Counted from the stretch's first letter, positions 42,249 to 53,256 are shown. The stretch is 64,000 nt of DNA from Flavobacterium beibuense F44-8 (GCF_000769915.1 NZ_JRLV01000008.1:1-64000); one strand, 5' to 3'. Numbers and translations: made by a program. The notes: a model not told the origin generated them from the sequence alone.

Positions 42249-42753
42249 CAGTTTTTATATTATCAAGTTCTTCAATAAATTCTTTTTCACTGAATTTTTG
42301 ATTCTTGTAATCAATTGGGTGAACAATATTAATATCGTTATCCTCATGCTTAATTATTAGCAAAAGATCACCATAAACAGTTTTATACACATTTGTATAA
42401 AACACAGCTGTGTATTTTAAGCCTTTATGATTAAATACATGCTGTTTTTTACAGAAACTAAACCTGTTCTTTTTATCGTAACTATACTCAATAAGGTTTT
42501 GTTCAATATAGTTGTACGGACTTTCTGAAAAAAATCTTTTTTCCTTTTTACCTGCTATATAAAAAAGAATCAGCAGGTATAGGGGAACAAATAAAGCAAA
42601 CGCAAATGTCGCAACAGCTGAATATAATAACGGTTTAAGGCTCAGGTTCCCCGTTGATACTATTACAATAAAAGATAAACCAAAAGTGATAGAAAAAATT
42701 AAAGCAAAGATATTACTCAATGCTTTGTGGTTTCTTTTAATCTCTTCTGTCAT
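42217..42753 (-). CDS. two-helix membrane protein of unknown function between gmk and nadD
   Basis: Two hydrophobic segments at about 15-34 and 42-66 are followed by a cytosolic, aromatic- and Lys-rich domain (70-178) in which I recognise no motif. It starts 10 bp after gmk and overlaps nadD by 32 bp. In other flavobacteria gmk and nadD are usually adjacent, so this looks like a later insertion. The A/T-rich codons (many Asn, Lys, Tyr, Ile) agree with that. Confidence 0.7.
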   Translation of the reverse strand: MTEEIKRNHKALSNIFALIFSITFGLSFIVIVSTGNLSLKPLLYSAVATFAFALFVPLYLLILFYIAGKKEKRFFSESPYNYIEQNLIEYSYDKKNRFSFCKKQHVFNHKGLKYTAVFYTNVYKTVYGDLLLIIKHEDNDINIVHPIDYKNQKFSEKEFIEELDNIKTDESRIVLRDI

Positions 42754-42763
42754 AAAGGTTGCT

Positions 42764-43333
42764 TTATTTTATAAACTCTTTTACAAGGTTATAGGCATCT
42801 TGCTTGGCAGTATCTAAGTCATAATTTTTAATAATGGTATCAAACTGAGGGGCTGTAGCTAATTCTACAGATGCCTTTGCGATACGCATATTAATTTTGT
42901 CCTCACTTTCGGTCGAACGGTTTTTAAGGCGTCTTTTCAGTTCGTCGATACTTGGCGGTTTAACAAAAACAGCAAGAGTTTCTTCGGGGAATTTCTTTTT
43001 GATGCGAAGTCCTCCGGCTACATCAATATCAAAAATCACATTCTTGCCCTGTGCCCATATGCGTTCTACCTCGCTTTTAAGTGTGCCGTAAAAATTATCA
43101 CGGTATACCTCTTCCCATTCTACGAAGTCTTCCTGCTTAATATGTTTTTTAAACTCTTCAAGTGATATAAAGTAATAGTCTTTTCCGTTTTCTTCGCCGT
43201 CCCTTGCACTTCTGGTAGCTGCCGAAATGGAGAACTCCAAATTAAGTTCGGGTTGTGCCAAAAGGTGTCTTACAATGGTGGTTTTACCCGACCCCGACGG
43301 AGCGGAAAATACTATCAGTTTGCCTTTGTTCAT
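42764..43333 (-). CDS. gmk: guanylate kinase
   Basis: This enzyme phosphorylates GMP to GDP using ATP. The P-loop is SAPSGSGKTTIV (9-20) and the GMP-binding region includes SAATRSARDGEENGKDYYF. The 189-residue length is normal. It starts 25 bp after yicC in the same operon. Confidence 0.96.
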   Translation of the reverse strand: MNKGKLIVFSAPSGSGKTTIVRHLLAQPELNLEFSISAATRSARDGEENGKDYYFISLEEFKKHIKQEDFVEWEEVYRDNFYGTLKSEVERIWAQGKNVIFDIDVAGGLRIKKKFPEETLAVFVKPPSIDELKRRLKNRSTESEDKINMRIAKASVELATAPQFDTIIKNYDLDTAKQDAYNLVKEFIK

Positions 43334-43358
43334 GTGTAATCTTACGGCAGTGCCGTTA

Positions 43359-44216
43359 TTATAAAATATTTAAAACCTGTTCTTTAATCTTTTCCAGCTC
43401 GTCTTTCATCTGTACTACCAGCTTTTGCATTTGTGCGTGGTTAGACTTAGAGCCCATAGTGTTTATTTCACGACCTATTTCCTGAGTAATGAAACCAAGC
43501 TTACGTCCGTTTGCCTCATTACCGGCAAGGGTTTCCATAAAGTAGTTAAGGTGGTTTTCCAGTCTTACCTTTTCCTCGGTAATATCCATTTTCTCAAGGT
43601 AGTATATAAGTTCCTGCTCAAAGCGGTTCTCGTCTACATTAACCTCAAGCTCAGCAATAGCGTTGCTTAGTTTGGTTTTTACGTTTTCTATACGCTCATT
43701 GTCATACGAAACCGTTTCTTTCATCAGTCTAAGGATGTTTGACACCCTTACAAGAAACTCTTTTTCAAGAGCAATACCTTCAGAAACACGGAAATTCTGA
43801 ATGTTATCAAGGGCCTGGTCAACAACTCCCTGAATACTGCTCCATTCGTTTTCGTCTATTTCCTCGCGCTCTGTTTTAAGAGCATCGGGCATACGTACGG
43901 CCATTTTAAGCAGTTCGGTCTCATCACCGTCTACTATCTCTTTCATTTGGTTTATATAAGCCTTAACGATAGGGATGTTTACTTTTGACGAAGTCTCTTC
44001 ACCTGTTACTTCTACAAACAGGGAAAAGTCTACTTTACCTCTTTCCAGCCTCTGGGCAATCTGATTGCGTAGTTTCAGTTCCATTTCACGATATGCCGAT
44101 GGCATTCTTACGCTTAAATCAAGTCCTTTGCTGTTTAGGGATTTTATCTCAACAGTAATTTTTTTTGTGGGTAGTTGTAAAGATGACTTTCCAAAACCCG
44201 TCATAGATTGTATCAT
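43359..44216 (-). CDS. yicC: YicC/YloC-family endoribonuclease
   Basis: YicC-family proteins are RNases that help degrade small regulatory RNA in E. coli. The start MIQSMTGFGKSS is the standard one; a frame six codons longer is not supported. The C-terminal EANGRKLGFITQEIGREINTMGSKSNHA is the signature segment. It is the first gene of the yicC-gmk-x-nadD operon. Confidence 0.92.
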   Translation of the reverse strand: MIQSMTGFGKSSLQLPTKKITVEIKSLNSKGLDLSVRMPSAYREMELKLRNQIAQRLERGKVDFSLFVEVTGEETSSKVNIPIVKAYINQMKEIVDGDETELLKMAVRMPDALKTEREEIDENEWSSIQGVVDQALDNIQNFRVSEGIALEKEFLVRVSNILRLMKETVSYDNERIENVKTKLSNAIAELEVNVDENRFEQELIYYLEKMDITEEKVRLENHLNYFMETLAGNEANGRKLGFITQEIGREINTMGSKSNHAQMQKLVVQMKDELEKIKEQVLNIL

Positions 44217-44235
44217 ACAAAAAAATTTGTGCACA

Positions 44236-44243
44236 CAAAGTTA
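44236..44243 (-). promoter_or_regulatory. -7 box (TAACTTTG) of the yicC operon
   Basis: Exact TAnnTTTG match on the minus strand, 20 bp before the yicC start. A TTG is present only 11 bp further upstream, closer than usual. Confidence 0.45.
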
Positions 44244-44272
44244 AGTAAAATTCACAAACGCACGGTTATGAG

Positions 44273-45190
44273 TTAAATATCACTTTTTGCAGTTTGTTTT
44301 ATGACTACTTTTTTAGGCGGAACCGTTACCAGGTATACTCCGGCAAATATTAAGGCAGCCGATATTATTTTAACCGGATTAAGGGTGTCTTTCCCTAGGC
44401 TTACAGCAAAAACAGTAGCAAATAAAGGTTGAAGGTAAATAAAAACGGCAACGGTTGTAGGCTTTAGTTCTTTCATGGAAAGCAGGTTAAGCAGGTAAGT
44501 TAAAAAAGTGGAAAAAAATACCACAAAACCAACTTTTATAGTAATGTCGCCCGGCATAAGTTCCCATTGTACCTGCGATAACTGTTCCCAGCCAAAAGGC
44601 AGTACCATGATAAAACCAAACAGGTAAATCCATTTTACAAAAGCAAACGGATTGTATTTGTCCATGAGTTTTTTAACCACAATAAGGTAAAGTCCGTAAG
44701 AAACGGCATTTACAAAAACCAGGAAATTACCCCATAGTTCGTTACCTCCGCTACTAATGGTTTTACCGTAAAGTATCAGCATTACAGTACCCACAAGTCC
44801 CAGCAGTATACCGCCCACTTTTTTACGGACTATTTTTTCCTTCATGATAATAGCACTTAGTACCAATACTATCATAGGAGTAGTAACCATAAGTACCGAT
44901 GCCATTATGGGCGATGTTTGGCTAAGTCCTTCAAAAAAGGTGAGCATATTGAAAGCCACGCCAAAAAAGGCAGCAGCTATAATACGAGGGAAATCTTTAA
45001 AGGCTATTTTTTGTTTTGTAGCAAAAAGAGCCACAAGCCAGAAAAGTATAACCGATCCGCCTACGCGAAGTGCAATAAACCCGAAAGGCTTAATAAAACC
45101 CGGCATTACATCTTTAGCAATAGTAAAAGTAACACCATAAATAACAGATACCATCGTGGCAGCTGTTAAGGCCAAAAAGCGTTTATTCAT
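44273..45190 (-). CDS. DMT-superfamily (EamA) transporter
   Basis: Ten hydrophobic segments in two EamA repeats (about 8-140 and 155-290) mark a drug/metabolite exporter. Its substrate is unknown. It has 305 residues and a basic cytosolic tail. Its start overlaps the stop of the ArsC-like gene by 8 bp, so the two are coupled. Confidence 0.9.
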   Translation of the reverse strand: MNKRFLALTAATMVSVIYGVTFTIAKDVMPGFIKPFGFIALRVGGSVILFWLVALFATKQKIAFKDFPRIIAAAFFGVAFNMLTFFEGLSQTSPIMASVLMVTTPMIVLVLSAIIMKEKIVRKKVGGILLGLVGTVMLILYGKTISSGGNELWGNFLVFVNAVSYGLYLIVVKKLMDKYNPFAFVKWIYLFGFIMVLPFGWEQLSQVQWELMPGDITIKVGFVVFFSTFLTYLLNLLSMKELKPTTVAVFIYLQPLFATVFAVSLGKDTLNPVKIISAALIFAGVYLVTVPPKKVVIKQTAKSDI

Positions 45191-45539
45191 TACTTAGGTA
45201 CTCAATGGCAGCGGTTACGTTTTTAGGACTGTTGCCTACAAATATCTTATTGTTTGCAATGATAACAGGGCGGCTTAAAAATGTGTAGTGCTCCAGTATA
45301 TATTGCTTAAAGTCGTTTTCGGTAAGGGTCATGTCTTTCATGCCACGTTCCTTATAAAGTTTGGCCCTCTTACTAAAAAGTTTCTCGTAACTTCCGGTTA
45401 GGGCATGCATCTCTTCCAGTTGCTTTACGGTAATAGGCTCCTCTTTAATGTCCTGTAAAATAAAACCATCGGTATTAGGTAATGACTTGATTATCTTTTT
45501 ACAGGTATCGCAGGTTTTAAGGTAGTATATCTTTTTCAT
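45183..45539 (-). CDS. ArsC/Spx-family thioredoxin-fold protein
   Basis: The protein has 118 residues with an N-terminal CDTCKK redox pair and the FLSRPVIIANNKIFVGNSP segment typical of the ArsC/Spx/YffB family. It may be a glutaredoxin-dependent reductase or a regulator; arsenate as substrate is not proven because no arsB or arsR is nearby. It heads a two-gene operon with the DMT transporter. Confidence 0.85.
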   Translation of the reverse strand: MKKIYYLKTCDTCKKIIKSLPNTDGFILQDIKEEPITVKQLEEMHALTGSYEKLFSKRAKLYKERGMKDMTLTENDFKQYILEHYTFLSRPVIIANNKIFVGNSPKNVTAAIEYLSNE

Positions 45540-45561
45540 GTTATGTTTTTATACTTGTTTG

Positions 45562-45569
45562 CAAAAGTA
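45562..45569 (-). promoter_or_regulatory. -7 box (TACTTTTG) of the ArsC-like/DMT operon
   Basis: Exact TAnnTTTG match on the minus strand, 23 bp before the start. Confidence 0.5.
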
Positions 45570-45652
45570 AGATGTTTTATAATTAAGGATATAGTACTTT
45601 TATGAAAAAATAAATTTTGCTCAAAAGCAGTAAAAAATGATTAACGAAATCA

Positions 45653-46135
45653 ATGAAAATCTCTGATTTAAAAATAAGGGAGCAGCAATTAATAGGCGCT
45701 TTGTGTATTGTTTGCTTTTGTAAGAAGTATGATATACAACATCAAGACATTGATGAGTTTGTTAGTTATTTACTGAGTATTCTTATTACAGATAATTTGC
45801 CTGAGTGGGAAGACGAAGGATTAAAAGTGAACATTGTTGGTAGGGGGGAGCCTTTGCCGCAGTCAGTTGAAAACAGTATTCCTCTAAAACTTAGAGATGA
45901 TTTTCAAAAACTTATAGATAATGCCTCGGAAATTGGTATGGCTGATATGTATGGAGCATGCACTAATGAGCCTCTTTTGGCAACTCAGCGATGTATGGCA
46001 ATTTTAGCTAAGCATAAGATAGAAGTTACATTGCCAGAGGAGTTTTTAAATGATACAGATGAAGACAAATGGGGAAAGCTTTGGAGTGATGAAAAATTTA
46101 GTGATTTAAAAAGATATTTAGAAGCATATAAATAG
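45653..46135 (+). CDS. unrecognised 160-residue protein
   Basis: This is a cytosolic, acidic, mostly helical protein (start MKISDLKIREQQLIGALC, end KRYLEAYK) with three Cys in the first 20-30 and central residues but no known metal motif. Its base composition and codon use appear more A/T rich than the neighbours (for example many GAT, AAA and TTA codons). It stands alone 23 bp before a DinB gene. It could be an acquired gene, such as an orphan immunity protein, but I find no toxin gene next to it. Confidence 0.6.
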   Translation: MKISDLKIREQQLIGALCIVCFCKKYDIQHQDIDEFVSYLLSILITDNLPEWEDEGLKVNIVGRGEPLPQSVENSIPLKLRDDFQKLIDNASEIGMADMYGACTNEPLLATQRCMAILAKHKIEVTLPEEFLNDTDEDKWGKLWSDEKFSDLKRYLEAYK

Positions 46136-46158
46136 GATAAACTTATATAAATTAATCA

Positions 46159-46614
46159 ATGGAAACTTCTTTTAAAGTGACCCGTACCAGCAGGGAGATA
46201 TATACAGAATGGCTGGAAAGCTATACGCTGGAACAGCTTAATAAAATACCGCAGGGCTTTAATAATAACCTAATATGGAACATAGGTCATATTATGGTAT
46301 CACAGCAAATACTGGTATATGGCGGTGCCGGATTACCTATGGATGTTAGTGAAGAACTACTGGCAAAATACAGACGTGGTAGTAAACCTGAAACCGATGT
46401 AACACAGGAGGAAGTAAACGAAATAAAAAATCTTCTGTTCTCTACGATTGAGAAAACAGAAGACGATTATAAAAATGGTGTATTTACAACATATAATGCA
46501 AGGAAGTCAGAGCTGGGCTTTGAACTCTCTTCGGTAGAAGATGCCATTACGTTTAACAACTACCACGAGGGTATACATCTTGGTATAATGATGCAGTTAA
46601 AAAAGTTTATTTAA
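46159..46614 (+). CDS. DinB-family protein
   Basis: This is a four-helix metal-binding protein of 151 residues with the DinB pattern: GHIMVSQQILVYGGA near residue 43 and the HEGIHLGIMMQL pair of His near the C-terminus. With the earlier His this would form the usual three-His metal site. DinB-like proteins include thiol transferases and damage-induced proteins; the reaction here is unknown. Its end overlaps the convergent lipoprotein gene by 8 bp. Confidence 0.85.
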   Translation: METSFKVTRTSREIYTEWLESYTLEQLNKIPQGFNNNLIWNIGHIMVSQQILVYGGAGLPMDVSEELLAKYRRGSKPETDVTQEEVNEIKNLLFSTIEKTEDDYKNGVFTTYNARKSELGFELSSVEDAITFNNYHEGIHLGIMMQLKKFI

Positions 46615-47398
46615 CTTTAAGATATTCATTTACTTCGCTGTAGGGTAAAAGCAGTTCCTTTTGCCCTTCGGCGTAAGATGATATTTCGTAAGAATTGTAG
46701 AACAATAGTAGTCCGTTTTCCTTAAAGAAAATGTTTTGCGGTAATACGAACTTATCGTTCTCAAACAGGAAACCTGTTGCGTTAATAGATTTTCCTGCAG
46801 GAATATTAAATTTCTCCCTGAATTTTCCCTCAGCAAACTGCCTAAAGCTATCCACATTGGTAAAAATGTCTTCATAGCTAAGGCTTTTGCCTGTTTCGGC
46901 ATCAAAAAGCAGTGAACGCTCACCTCCGTAACCGTGAGCACCACCGGTAAAGGTGTAATGATTCATTTTTACGTTTATTATCTTGTCAGAGGTATAATCA
47001 ACCGATGCATCTATCTTAGCTTCAAACCCTGCCATAGGGTCATTAGGGAATTCCTTTTTAAGTTCTTCATACGACCCAAGGAAAGATGCCATTAAATCTT
47101 CATAATTATCCGCTTCATATGGGGTTTCACCTAAGTAAACAATACCTCTTACCGTATTGAATATTTTATTGTTAATGCTGTCGGCAACAACAGGTACGTT
47201 TTCGGCTTCAGGCACATTAATGGTTACGCTTGGGCAATACTCTTCACATGGCAGTGATGTTTTTTTATAGTAGTTTTTTGTAGAGAAAGCCAATGCAGGC
47301 TTTTCTTCGTTTAGTACTTCTTCATCATTGTTTTTCTTGTCCTTGCCACAGCTAAAAAGCATAAATGCGGCCAATAGTAAGGTTAAGTGTTTTGCCAT
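46607..47398 (-). CDS. DUF4163/DUF3298 (RsiV-like) lipoprotein
   Basis: A lipobox (LFSC, C17) follows the signal peptide. The body has a PdaC/DUF4163-like region (about 45-150) and a DUF3298 region (about 160-255) with the motif NHYTFTGGAHG and SYEDIF. Such domains bind cell-wall fragments or lysozyme in RsiV-type anti-sigma factors; here there is only the exported part without a sigma factor partner. The role is unknown. Confidence 0.85.
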   Translation of the reverse strand: MAKHLTLLLAAFMLFSCGKDKKNNDEEVLNEEKPALAFSTKNYYKKTSLPCEEYCPSVTINVPEAENVPVVADSINNKIFNTVRGIVYLGETPYEADNYEDLMASFLGSYEELKKEFPNDPMAGFEAKIDASVDYTSDKIINVKMNHYTFTGGAHGYGGERSLLFDAETGKSLSYEDIFTNVDSFRQFAEGKFREKFNIPAGKSINATGFLFENDKFVLPQNIFFKENGLLLFYNSYEISSYAEGQKELLLPYSEVNEYLKVK

Positions 47399-47460
47399 GT
47401 TTTAAATGTTATTGTTTTGCAAAAGAGTGCTGTTTCTATACAGGGTCAACTAAATTACAG

Positions 47461-47468
47461 TAAATTTG
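47461..47468 (+). promoter_or_regulatory. -7 box (TAAATTTG) for the trans-sulfuration enzyme gene
   Basis: Exact TAnnTTTG match 32 bp before the start. No -33 TTG and no SAM riboswitch fold could be recognised in the short leader. Confidence 0.45.
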
Positions 47469-47499
47469 CCTAGTATACGGATAAAGAATAATTAATTAT

Positions 47500-48642
47500 A
47501 TGAAATTTAACACTAAAACTATTCATGGCGGACAGCACCCTGACCCTGCTACAGGAGCAGTAATGCCGCCGGTTTACCAAACCTCGACTTTCGCACAAAA
47601 GAGTCCGGGGGTACATGGCGGATACGAATACAGCAGGGCTGCAAACCCAACAAGAACAGCATTAGAAAACGCTTTGGCAAGCATAGAAAACGGAACACGC
47701 GGACTTGCATTTTCATCTGGTTTAGCAGCGACCGACTGTGTGCTTAAACTGCTTAAGCCTAATGATGAGGTTATTGCTATGGACGACCTTTATGGCGGTA
47801 CTTACAGGATGTTCTCCAAAATTTACCAGGAGTTTGGTATCAAGTTCCATTTTGTGGACATGAATGACCTTGATAAATTTAAGTCGCTTATTAACGAAAA
47901 TACCAAACTGGTTTGGGTTGAAACACCTACAAACCCGTTAATGAAACTGGCCGATATTGAGGCTATAGCCAAAATTACAAAAGAGAAAAACCTGCTTTTT
48001 GCGGTAGATAATACTTTTGCCACTCCATACCTGCAAAGGCCATTAGATATGGGTGCTGATATTGTAATGCACTCGGCAACAAAATATCTTGGAGGTCACA
48101 GTGATGTTATTGCGGGAGCACTTATCGTGAAAGACGAGCAGCTGGGTGAGAAACTTCACTTTGCACAGTTTGCAACAGGAGGTACACTTGGGCCGCAGGA
48201 TTCTTACCTTGTACTAAGGGGGATTAAAACATTACACTTAAGGATGCAACGCCACTGTGAAAATGGTGAAAAAGTTGCTAATTTCCTTAGCAATCACCCT
48301 AAAGTAAAAGCGGTTTATTACCCGGGACTGGAAAATAATCCATTTTATCATATTGCAAAAAAACAGATGCAGGGCGGTTTCGGCGGAATGGTATCATTCA
48401 CGTTTGAATCAGGTAAAAAGGAAGATGCAATTAAGTTCCTGGAAAGTGTAAGGGTATTTACTCTTGCAGAATCGTTAGGAGGGGTAGAGTCGCTGGCAAA
48501 CCATCCGGCTTTAATGACGCATGCGTCAATTCCGGAAGACAAAAGGAAAGAAATAGGTATTACAGATGACCTTGTAAGGCTAAGTGTAGGGGTTGAAGAT
48601 GCCGAAGATTTACTGGAAGATTTACGCCAGGCACTGGGTTAA
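47500..48642 (+). CDS. cystathionine gamma-synthase / gamma-lyase family PLP enzyme
   Basis: This Cys/Met-metabolism PLP-dependent enzyme of 380 residues has the PLP lysine in [24 protein letters not shown] near residue 43 and [13 protein letters not shown] near the C-terminus. The set fits either cystathionine gamma-synthase (methionine synthesis) or gamma-lyase (cysteine synthesis). Sequence alone does not split the two, and no other trans-sulfuration gene is adjacent. Confidence 0.9.
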   Translation: MKFNTKTIHGGQHPDPATGAVMPPVYQTSTFAQKSPGVHGGYEYSRAANPTRTALENALASIENGTRGLAFSSGLAATDCVLKLLKPNDEVIAMDDLYGGTYRMFSKIYQEFGIKFHFVDMNDLDKFKSLINENTKLVWVETPTNPLMKLADIEAIAKITKEKNLLFAVDNTFATPYLQRPLDMGADIVMHSATKYLGGHSDVIAGALIVKDEQLGEKLHFAQFATGGTLGPQDSYLVLRGIKTLHLRMQRHCENGEKVANFLSNHPKVKAVYYPGLENNPFYHIAKKQMQGGFGGMVSFTFESGKKEDAIKFLESVRVFTLAESLGGVESLANHPALMTHASIPEDKRKEIGITDDLVRLSVGVEDAEDLLEDLRQALG

Positions 48643-48706
48643 TCCCTTCATTAATAGCTGTTTTTAAGGTTTTTTTTGTAAGCGGTTAAAAGTCAAATAT
48701 CTACCT

Positions 48707-48735
48707 TTGTTTTTTAAGAGAATAATGTATATTTG
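48707..48735 (+). promoter_or_regulatory. promoter of gdhA
   Basis: TTG (48707-48709), an 18-bp spacer and TATATTTG (48728-48735) match the consensus. The -33 overlaps a second box-like TACCTTTG (48702-48709). The leader to gdhA is about 45 nt. Confidence 0.7.
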
Positions 48736-48768
48736 CGCCGTTAACGAAAACGTTTTCTTAAATATTAA

Positions 48769-50127
<1,359 letters not shown>

Positions 50128-50150
50128 TAACAACCCAAACTAATATATTT

Positions 50151-50185
50151 AAAAGCCCTCCATTGTTTAAGGAGGGCTTTTTTTA
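50151..50185 (+). terminator. terminator of gdhA
   Basis: AAAGCCCTCC / GGAGGGCTTT pairs perfectly around a 9-base loop, followed by T-run. Confidence 0.92.
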
Positions 50186-50223
50186 TTAACCGTATACAAA
50201 AAAGACGATAAAAGCGTTTTACC

Positions 50224-50231
50224 TATATTTG
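50224..50231 (+). promoter_or_regulatory. -7 box (TATATTTG) for porZ-recO
   Basis: Exact TAnnTTTG match 19 bp before the porZ start; no matching -33 TTG. Confidence 0.45.
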
Positions 50232-50249
50232 CTGAGTAAATAATCACTG

Positions 50250-52541
50250 ATGAAAAGGGTTTTAACCATACTTATACTTTCTATTTATACAATGGCTTTT
50301 GCCCAGTCTAACCAAAGCTGGAGAAGCTATTTTTCGTACAACCAGATTGTTGATATCACTAATAGTCCAAGCAGGGTATTTGCTGCGGGCGAGGTTGGTG
50401 CTTTCTCTTACAATGTACTAACTAATGAGTTGGGTACCTTTACCTCTGTTGACGGACTTAAAACCGAAAATATTACTGCTATTTACCATAGTAATGGTTA
50501 CAGTAAAACACTGGTGGGTAATGAGAATGGTTTACTACTGGTTATTAACGATGATAACTCCATATTAAATGTTATTGATATTGTGGAGGAAACTACGGTT
50601 GCCCAAAACAAAAAGAAAATAAATCATATTTATGAATATGAAGGGAAGGCATATATTTCATGTGATTTTGGGATAGCGGTATTTAACCTTCAAACACTCG
50701 AGTTTGGAGATACCTATTATTTGGGGCCAAATGGAGCTGAAATAGCCGTAAAACAAAGTGCGGTATATAACGGGTATATATATGCTGCAACAGCCGAAAA
50801 TGGTATAAGAAGAGCTGTGTATACTAATCCAAACCTTAACGACTTCAGTCAATGGAATGAGTTTGCTTCAGGTCAGTATACAGGTGTTGTATCTTTTGCA
50901 GGGAATTTATTTGCTACTGATGCTATAGGGACGGTTTACAGGCTTCTAAATGATACTTTCTCCTTTTTTACAGCCATGCCCGAAGCTGTTGTCGATTTTC
51001 GTTCGGCAGGAGGTTATCTTATTATTACTACTCCCGGGCTTATAGATGTGTATAACGAGCAGCTTATGCTTATGCATACAATAGATTCTATTCCTATTGC
51101 CGATGTTACTTTTAGCTGTACTACTATTGTAAATGAAAAAATTTATACGGGTACAACCAATTCAGGGTTGTTTACGGCTGCGCTGAATAACTTGTCGTTT
51201 TTTGTAGATATAACTCCGGACGGGCCGCTTGAGAACAGGATTTTTTCATTAGAAAAATCGGCAAATAACCTATGGGCTGTATATGGAGGTTATAATATTT
51301 TTTATACTCCCGATTATGCCCTTAAAGGGATTAGTCGTTTTACATCTGAAGGGTGGAAACATATACCGTTTTATACACTTCCGGAATACCCTCTGTCATT
51401 ATCTGATATAGTGGTAAAACCGGGTTTGGAAAGTCCGGTTTATATAGCCTCATATCAGTCGGGACTTTTAAAGTTAACAGGTGGAGAGCCCGAAATTTTA
51501 TATGACGACAGTAATACAGGTAATAACGGGCTTGAGTCGCTTGTACTCTCTTCTGCGCCTGATTATAAAAGTATAAGGATTAATGGGCCTACGTTTGACA
51601 GAAACGGTAATTTATGGATGACTAACTCGTCTGTCCTGAAACCCTTAAAAGTACTTAGGTCAAACGGGCAGTGGGCCGAATATAGTTTTGAGGATATAAC
51701 CTCTAATCCTGAAGGTGATGATTATGGTCGTTTGGTTATTGATAAAAACGGTACTAAATGGATACCAAGCGAAAATAACGGTATAATAGCGTTTAATGAA
51801 AGCTTAGGGAATAAATTTGTGGTGATTAGGGGGGATGCAAGTAATTTGCCTAGTGATTATGTAAAGTGCCTTACTATAGATAACCGTAATCAATTGTGGG
51901 TAGGTACCGTGAGAGGGTTAAGGGTAGTTTCTAGTGTGGAGCGATTTGTTACCGAAAATGAAATAAGCACGAACTCTATAATTATTCTTGAAGACGGACT
52001 GGCTCAGGAACTAATGTATGAGCAGGTTATAAATGATATTGTTGTAGACGGGGCTAATAACAAATGGATTGCTACAGGAGGATCGGGTGCTTTTTTAGTG
52101 TCGTCTAACGGGCAGCAAACCCTGTTTCATTTTACAAAACAAAACTCTCCGCTTCCAAGTAACTCGATTTTGGATATAGAGCTCGATCCTGTAACGGGTG
52201 AAGTGTTTTTTGCTACCGAAAAAGGAATGGTTTCTTATTTAGGGAATTCTACTGCAGGTGAAGACGATCTTAATAATGTTTATGTATACCCTAATCCGGT
52301 ACGACCGGAGTTTGCCGGTGATGTTACCATAAGCGGACTTATGGATAAGGTAAACCTTAAAATAACCGATATTGAGGGGAATTTAGTGTACGAAACCACT
52401 TCACAGGGTGGTACTGTTACCTGGGATACCAAAGCTTTTGGTAAATATAAAGTGGCATCGGGTGTATATATGATTTTTATATCATCTGATGACGGAACCA
52501 AAACCAAAGTGAAAAAGGTAATGATAATTAGAGGACAATAA
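50250..52541 (+). CDS. porZ: PorZ: type IX secretion system surface protein
   Basis: PorZ is part of the T9SS attachment complex that links secreted proteins to anionic lipopolysaccharide. A signal peptide (1-19, ending FAQ) is followed by NQSWRSYFSYNQIVDI, the usual PorZ start, and by two-component-regulator-type beta-propellers (about 25-650). The C-terminal type A sorting domain begins at VYPNPVRPEFAG. At 763 residues it is close to the known length. recO follows within 2 bp, the flavobacterial arrangement. Its presence implies a working T9SS elsewhere, which matches the cargo proteins at 15.7-19.4 kb. Confidence 0.88.
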   Translation: MKRVLTILILSIYTMAFAQSNQSWRSYFSYNQIVDITNSPSRVFAAGEVGAFSYNVLTNELGTFTSVDGLKTENITAIYHSNGYSKTLVGNENGLLLVINDDNSILNVIDIVEETTVAQNKKKINHIYEYEGKAYISCDFGIAVFNLQTLEFGDTYYLGPNGAEIAVKQSAVYNGYIYAATAENGIRRAVYTNPNLNDFSQWNEFASGQYTGVVSFAGNLFATDAIGTVYRLLNDTFSFFTAMPEAVVDFRSAGGYLIITTPGLIDVYNEQLMLMHTIDSIPIADVTFSCTTIVNEKIYTGTTNSGLFTAALNNLSFFVDITPDGPLENRIFSLEKSANNLWAVYGGYNIFYTPDYALKGISRFTSEGWKHIPFYTLPEYPLSLSDIVVKPGLESPVYIASYQSGLLKLTGGEPEILYDDSNTGNNGLESLVLSSAPDYKSIRINGPTFDRNGNLWMTNSSVLKPLKVLRSNGQWAEYSFEDITSNPEGDDYGRLVIDKNGTKWIPSENNGIIAFNESLGNKFVVIRGDASNLPSDYVKCLTIDNRNQLWVGTVRGLRVVSSVERFVTENEISTNSIIILEDGLAQELMYEQVINDIVVDGANNKWIATGGSGAFLVSSNGQQTLFHFTKQNSPLPSNSILDIELDPVTGEVFFATEKGMVSYLGNSTAGEDDLNNVYVYPNPVRPEFAGDVTISGLMDKVNLKITDIEGNLVYETTSQGGTVTWDTKAFGKYKVASGVYMIFISSDDGTKTKVKKVMIIRGQ

Positions 52542-52542
52542 G

Positions 52543-53256
52543 GTGCTGGTAAAAACAAAAGCAATAGTAATAAGTTCGCTGCGCTATCAGGAAAAAAGCC
52601 TGATAGTAAAATGCTTTACCGAAAGTGACGGACTAAAGTCATACTTTATCAGAGATGCTTTTTCAAATAGGAAAAGTAGCCAGAAAATCGCTTTTTTTCA
52701 ACCGTTAAATATACTTGAAATAGAGGCTGTCCATAAAAACAAAGGCAGTTTGGAATACTTTAAGGAGGTAAAGCTGGCTCACCCTTATTACACAGTAAAT
52801 ACTGATATTGCCAAGACCACTATAGTTATGTTTCTTTCGGAAATGCTGCACCATTGCATTAGGGAAGAAGAAAAAAATGAAAGCCTGTATCATTTTCTGG
52901 AAACCGCTCTATTGTGGCTGGACAGCCATGATGAGATAGCTAATTTCCATTTGATATTAATGATGGAAGTTACAAAGTTTTTGGGCTTTTTTCCGCAAAA
53001 ATCAGATGAGGAAGATGATTACTTTGAAATGACCGAGGGGGTGTTTACCCAATTTCCGTCGGTAAGCTGTCTTACGGCAAATGAAACCCTGTTACTAAAA
53101 AGGCTGATGACACTAAAGTTAGACAATAGTGCCAAAAGCTTTCATGTAAGTGAGCGACAGGCTTTGTTGAAAATCCTGTTGGATTATTATGCTTTTCATC
53201 TGGATGGTTTTAAAAGGCCTAAATCGCTTGATGTTCTTAAAGAAGTATTCAGTTAA
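52543..53256 (+). CDS. recO: DNA repair protein RecO
   Basis: RecO works with RecF/RecR to load RecA on gaps and anneal strands. The OB-fold start MLVKTKAIVISSLRYQEKSL is read from GTG, which lies one base after the porZ stop; there is no nearer ATG that keeps the motif. At 237 residues it fits the Bacteroidetes form. It overlaps the convergent DsbA-like gene by 4 bp. Confidence 0.9.
   Translation: MLVKTKAIVISSLRYQEKSLIVKCFTESDGLKSYFIRDAFSNRKSSQKIAFFQPLNILEIEAVHKNKGSLEYFKEVKLAHPYYTVNTDIAKTTIVMFLSEMLHHCIREEEKNESLYHFLETALLWLDSHDEIANFHLILMMEVTKFLGFFPQKSDEEDDYFEMTEGVFTQFPSVSCLTANETLLLKRLMTLKLDNSAKSFHVSERQALLKILLDYYAFHLDGFKRPKSLDVLKEVFS

Noticed and set aside
45183..45539. Arsenic resistance operon
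   Set aside because: The ArsC/Spx-like protein is next to a DMT transporter only; there is no arsR, arsB or acr3.
47399..47499. SAM riboswitch upstream of the trans-sulfuration enzyme
   Set aside because: The gap is only about 100 bp, holds a promoter box near the start codon and shows no multi-helix aptamer or terminator.
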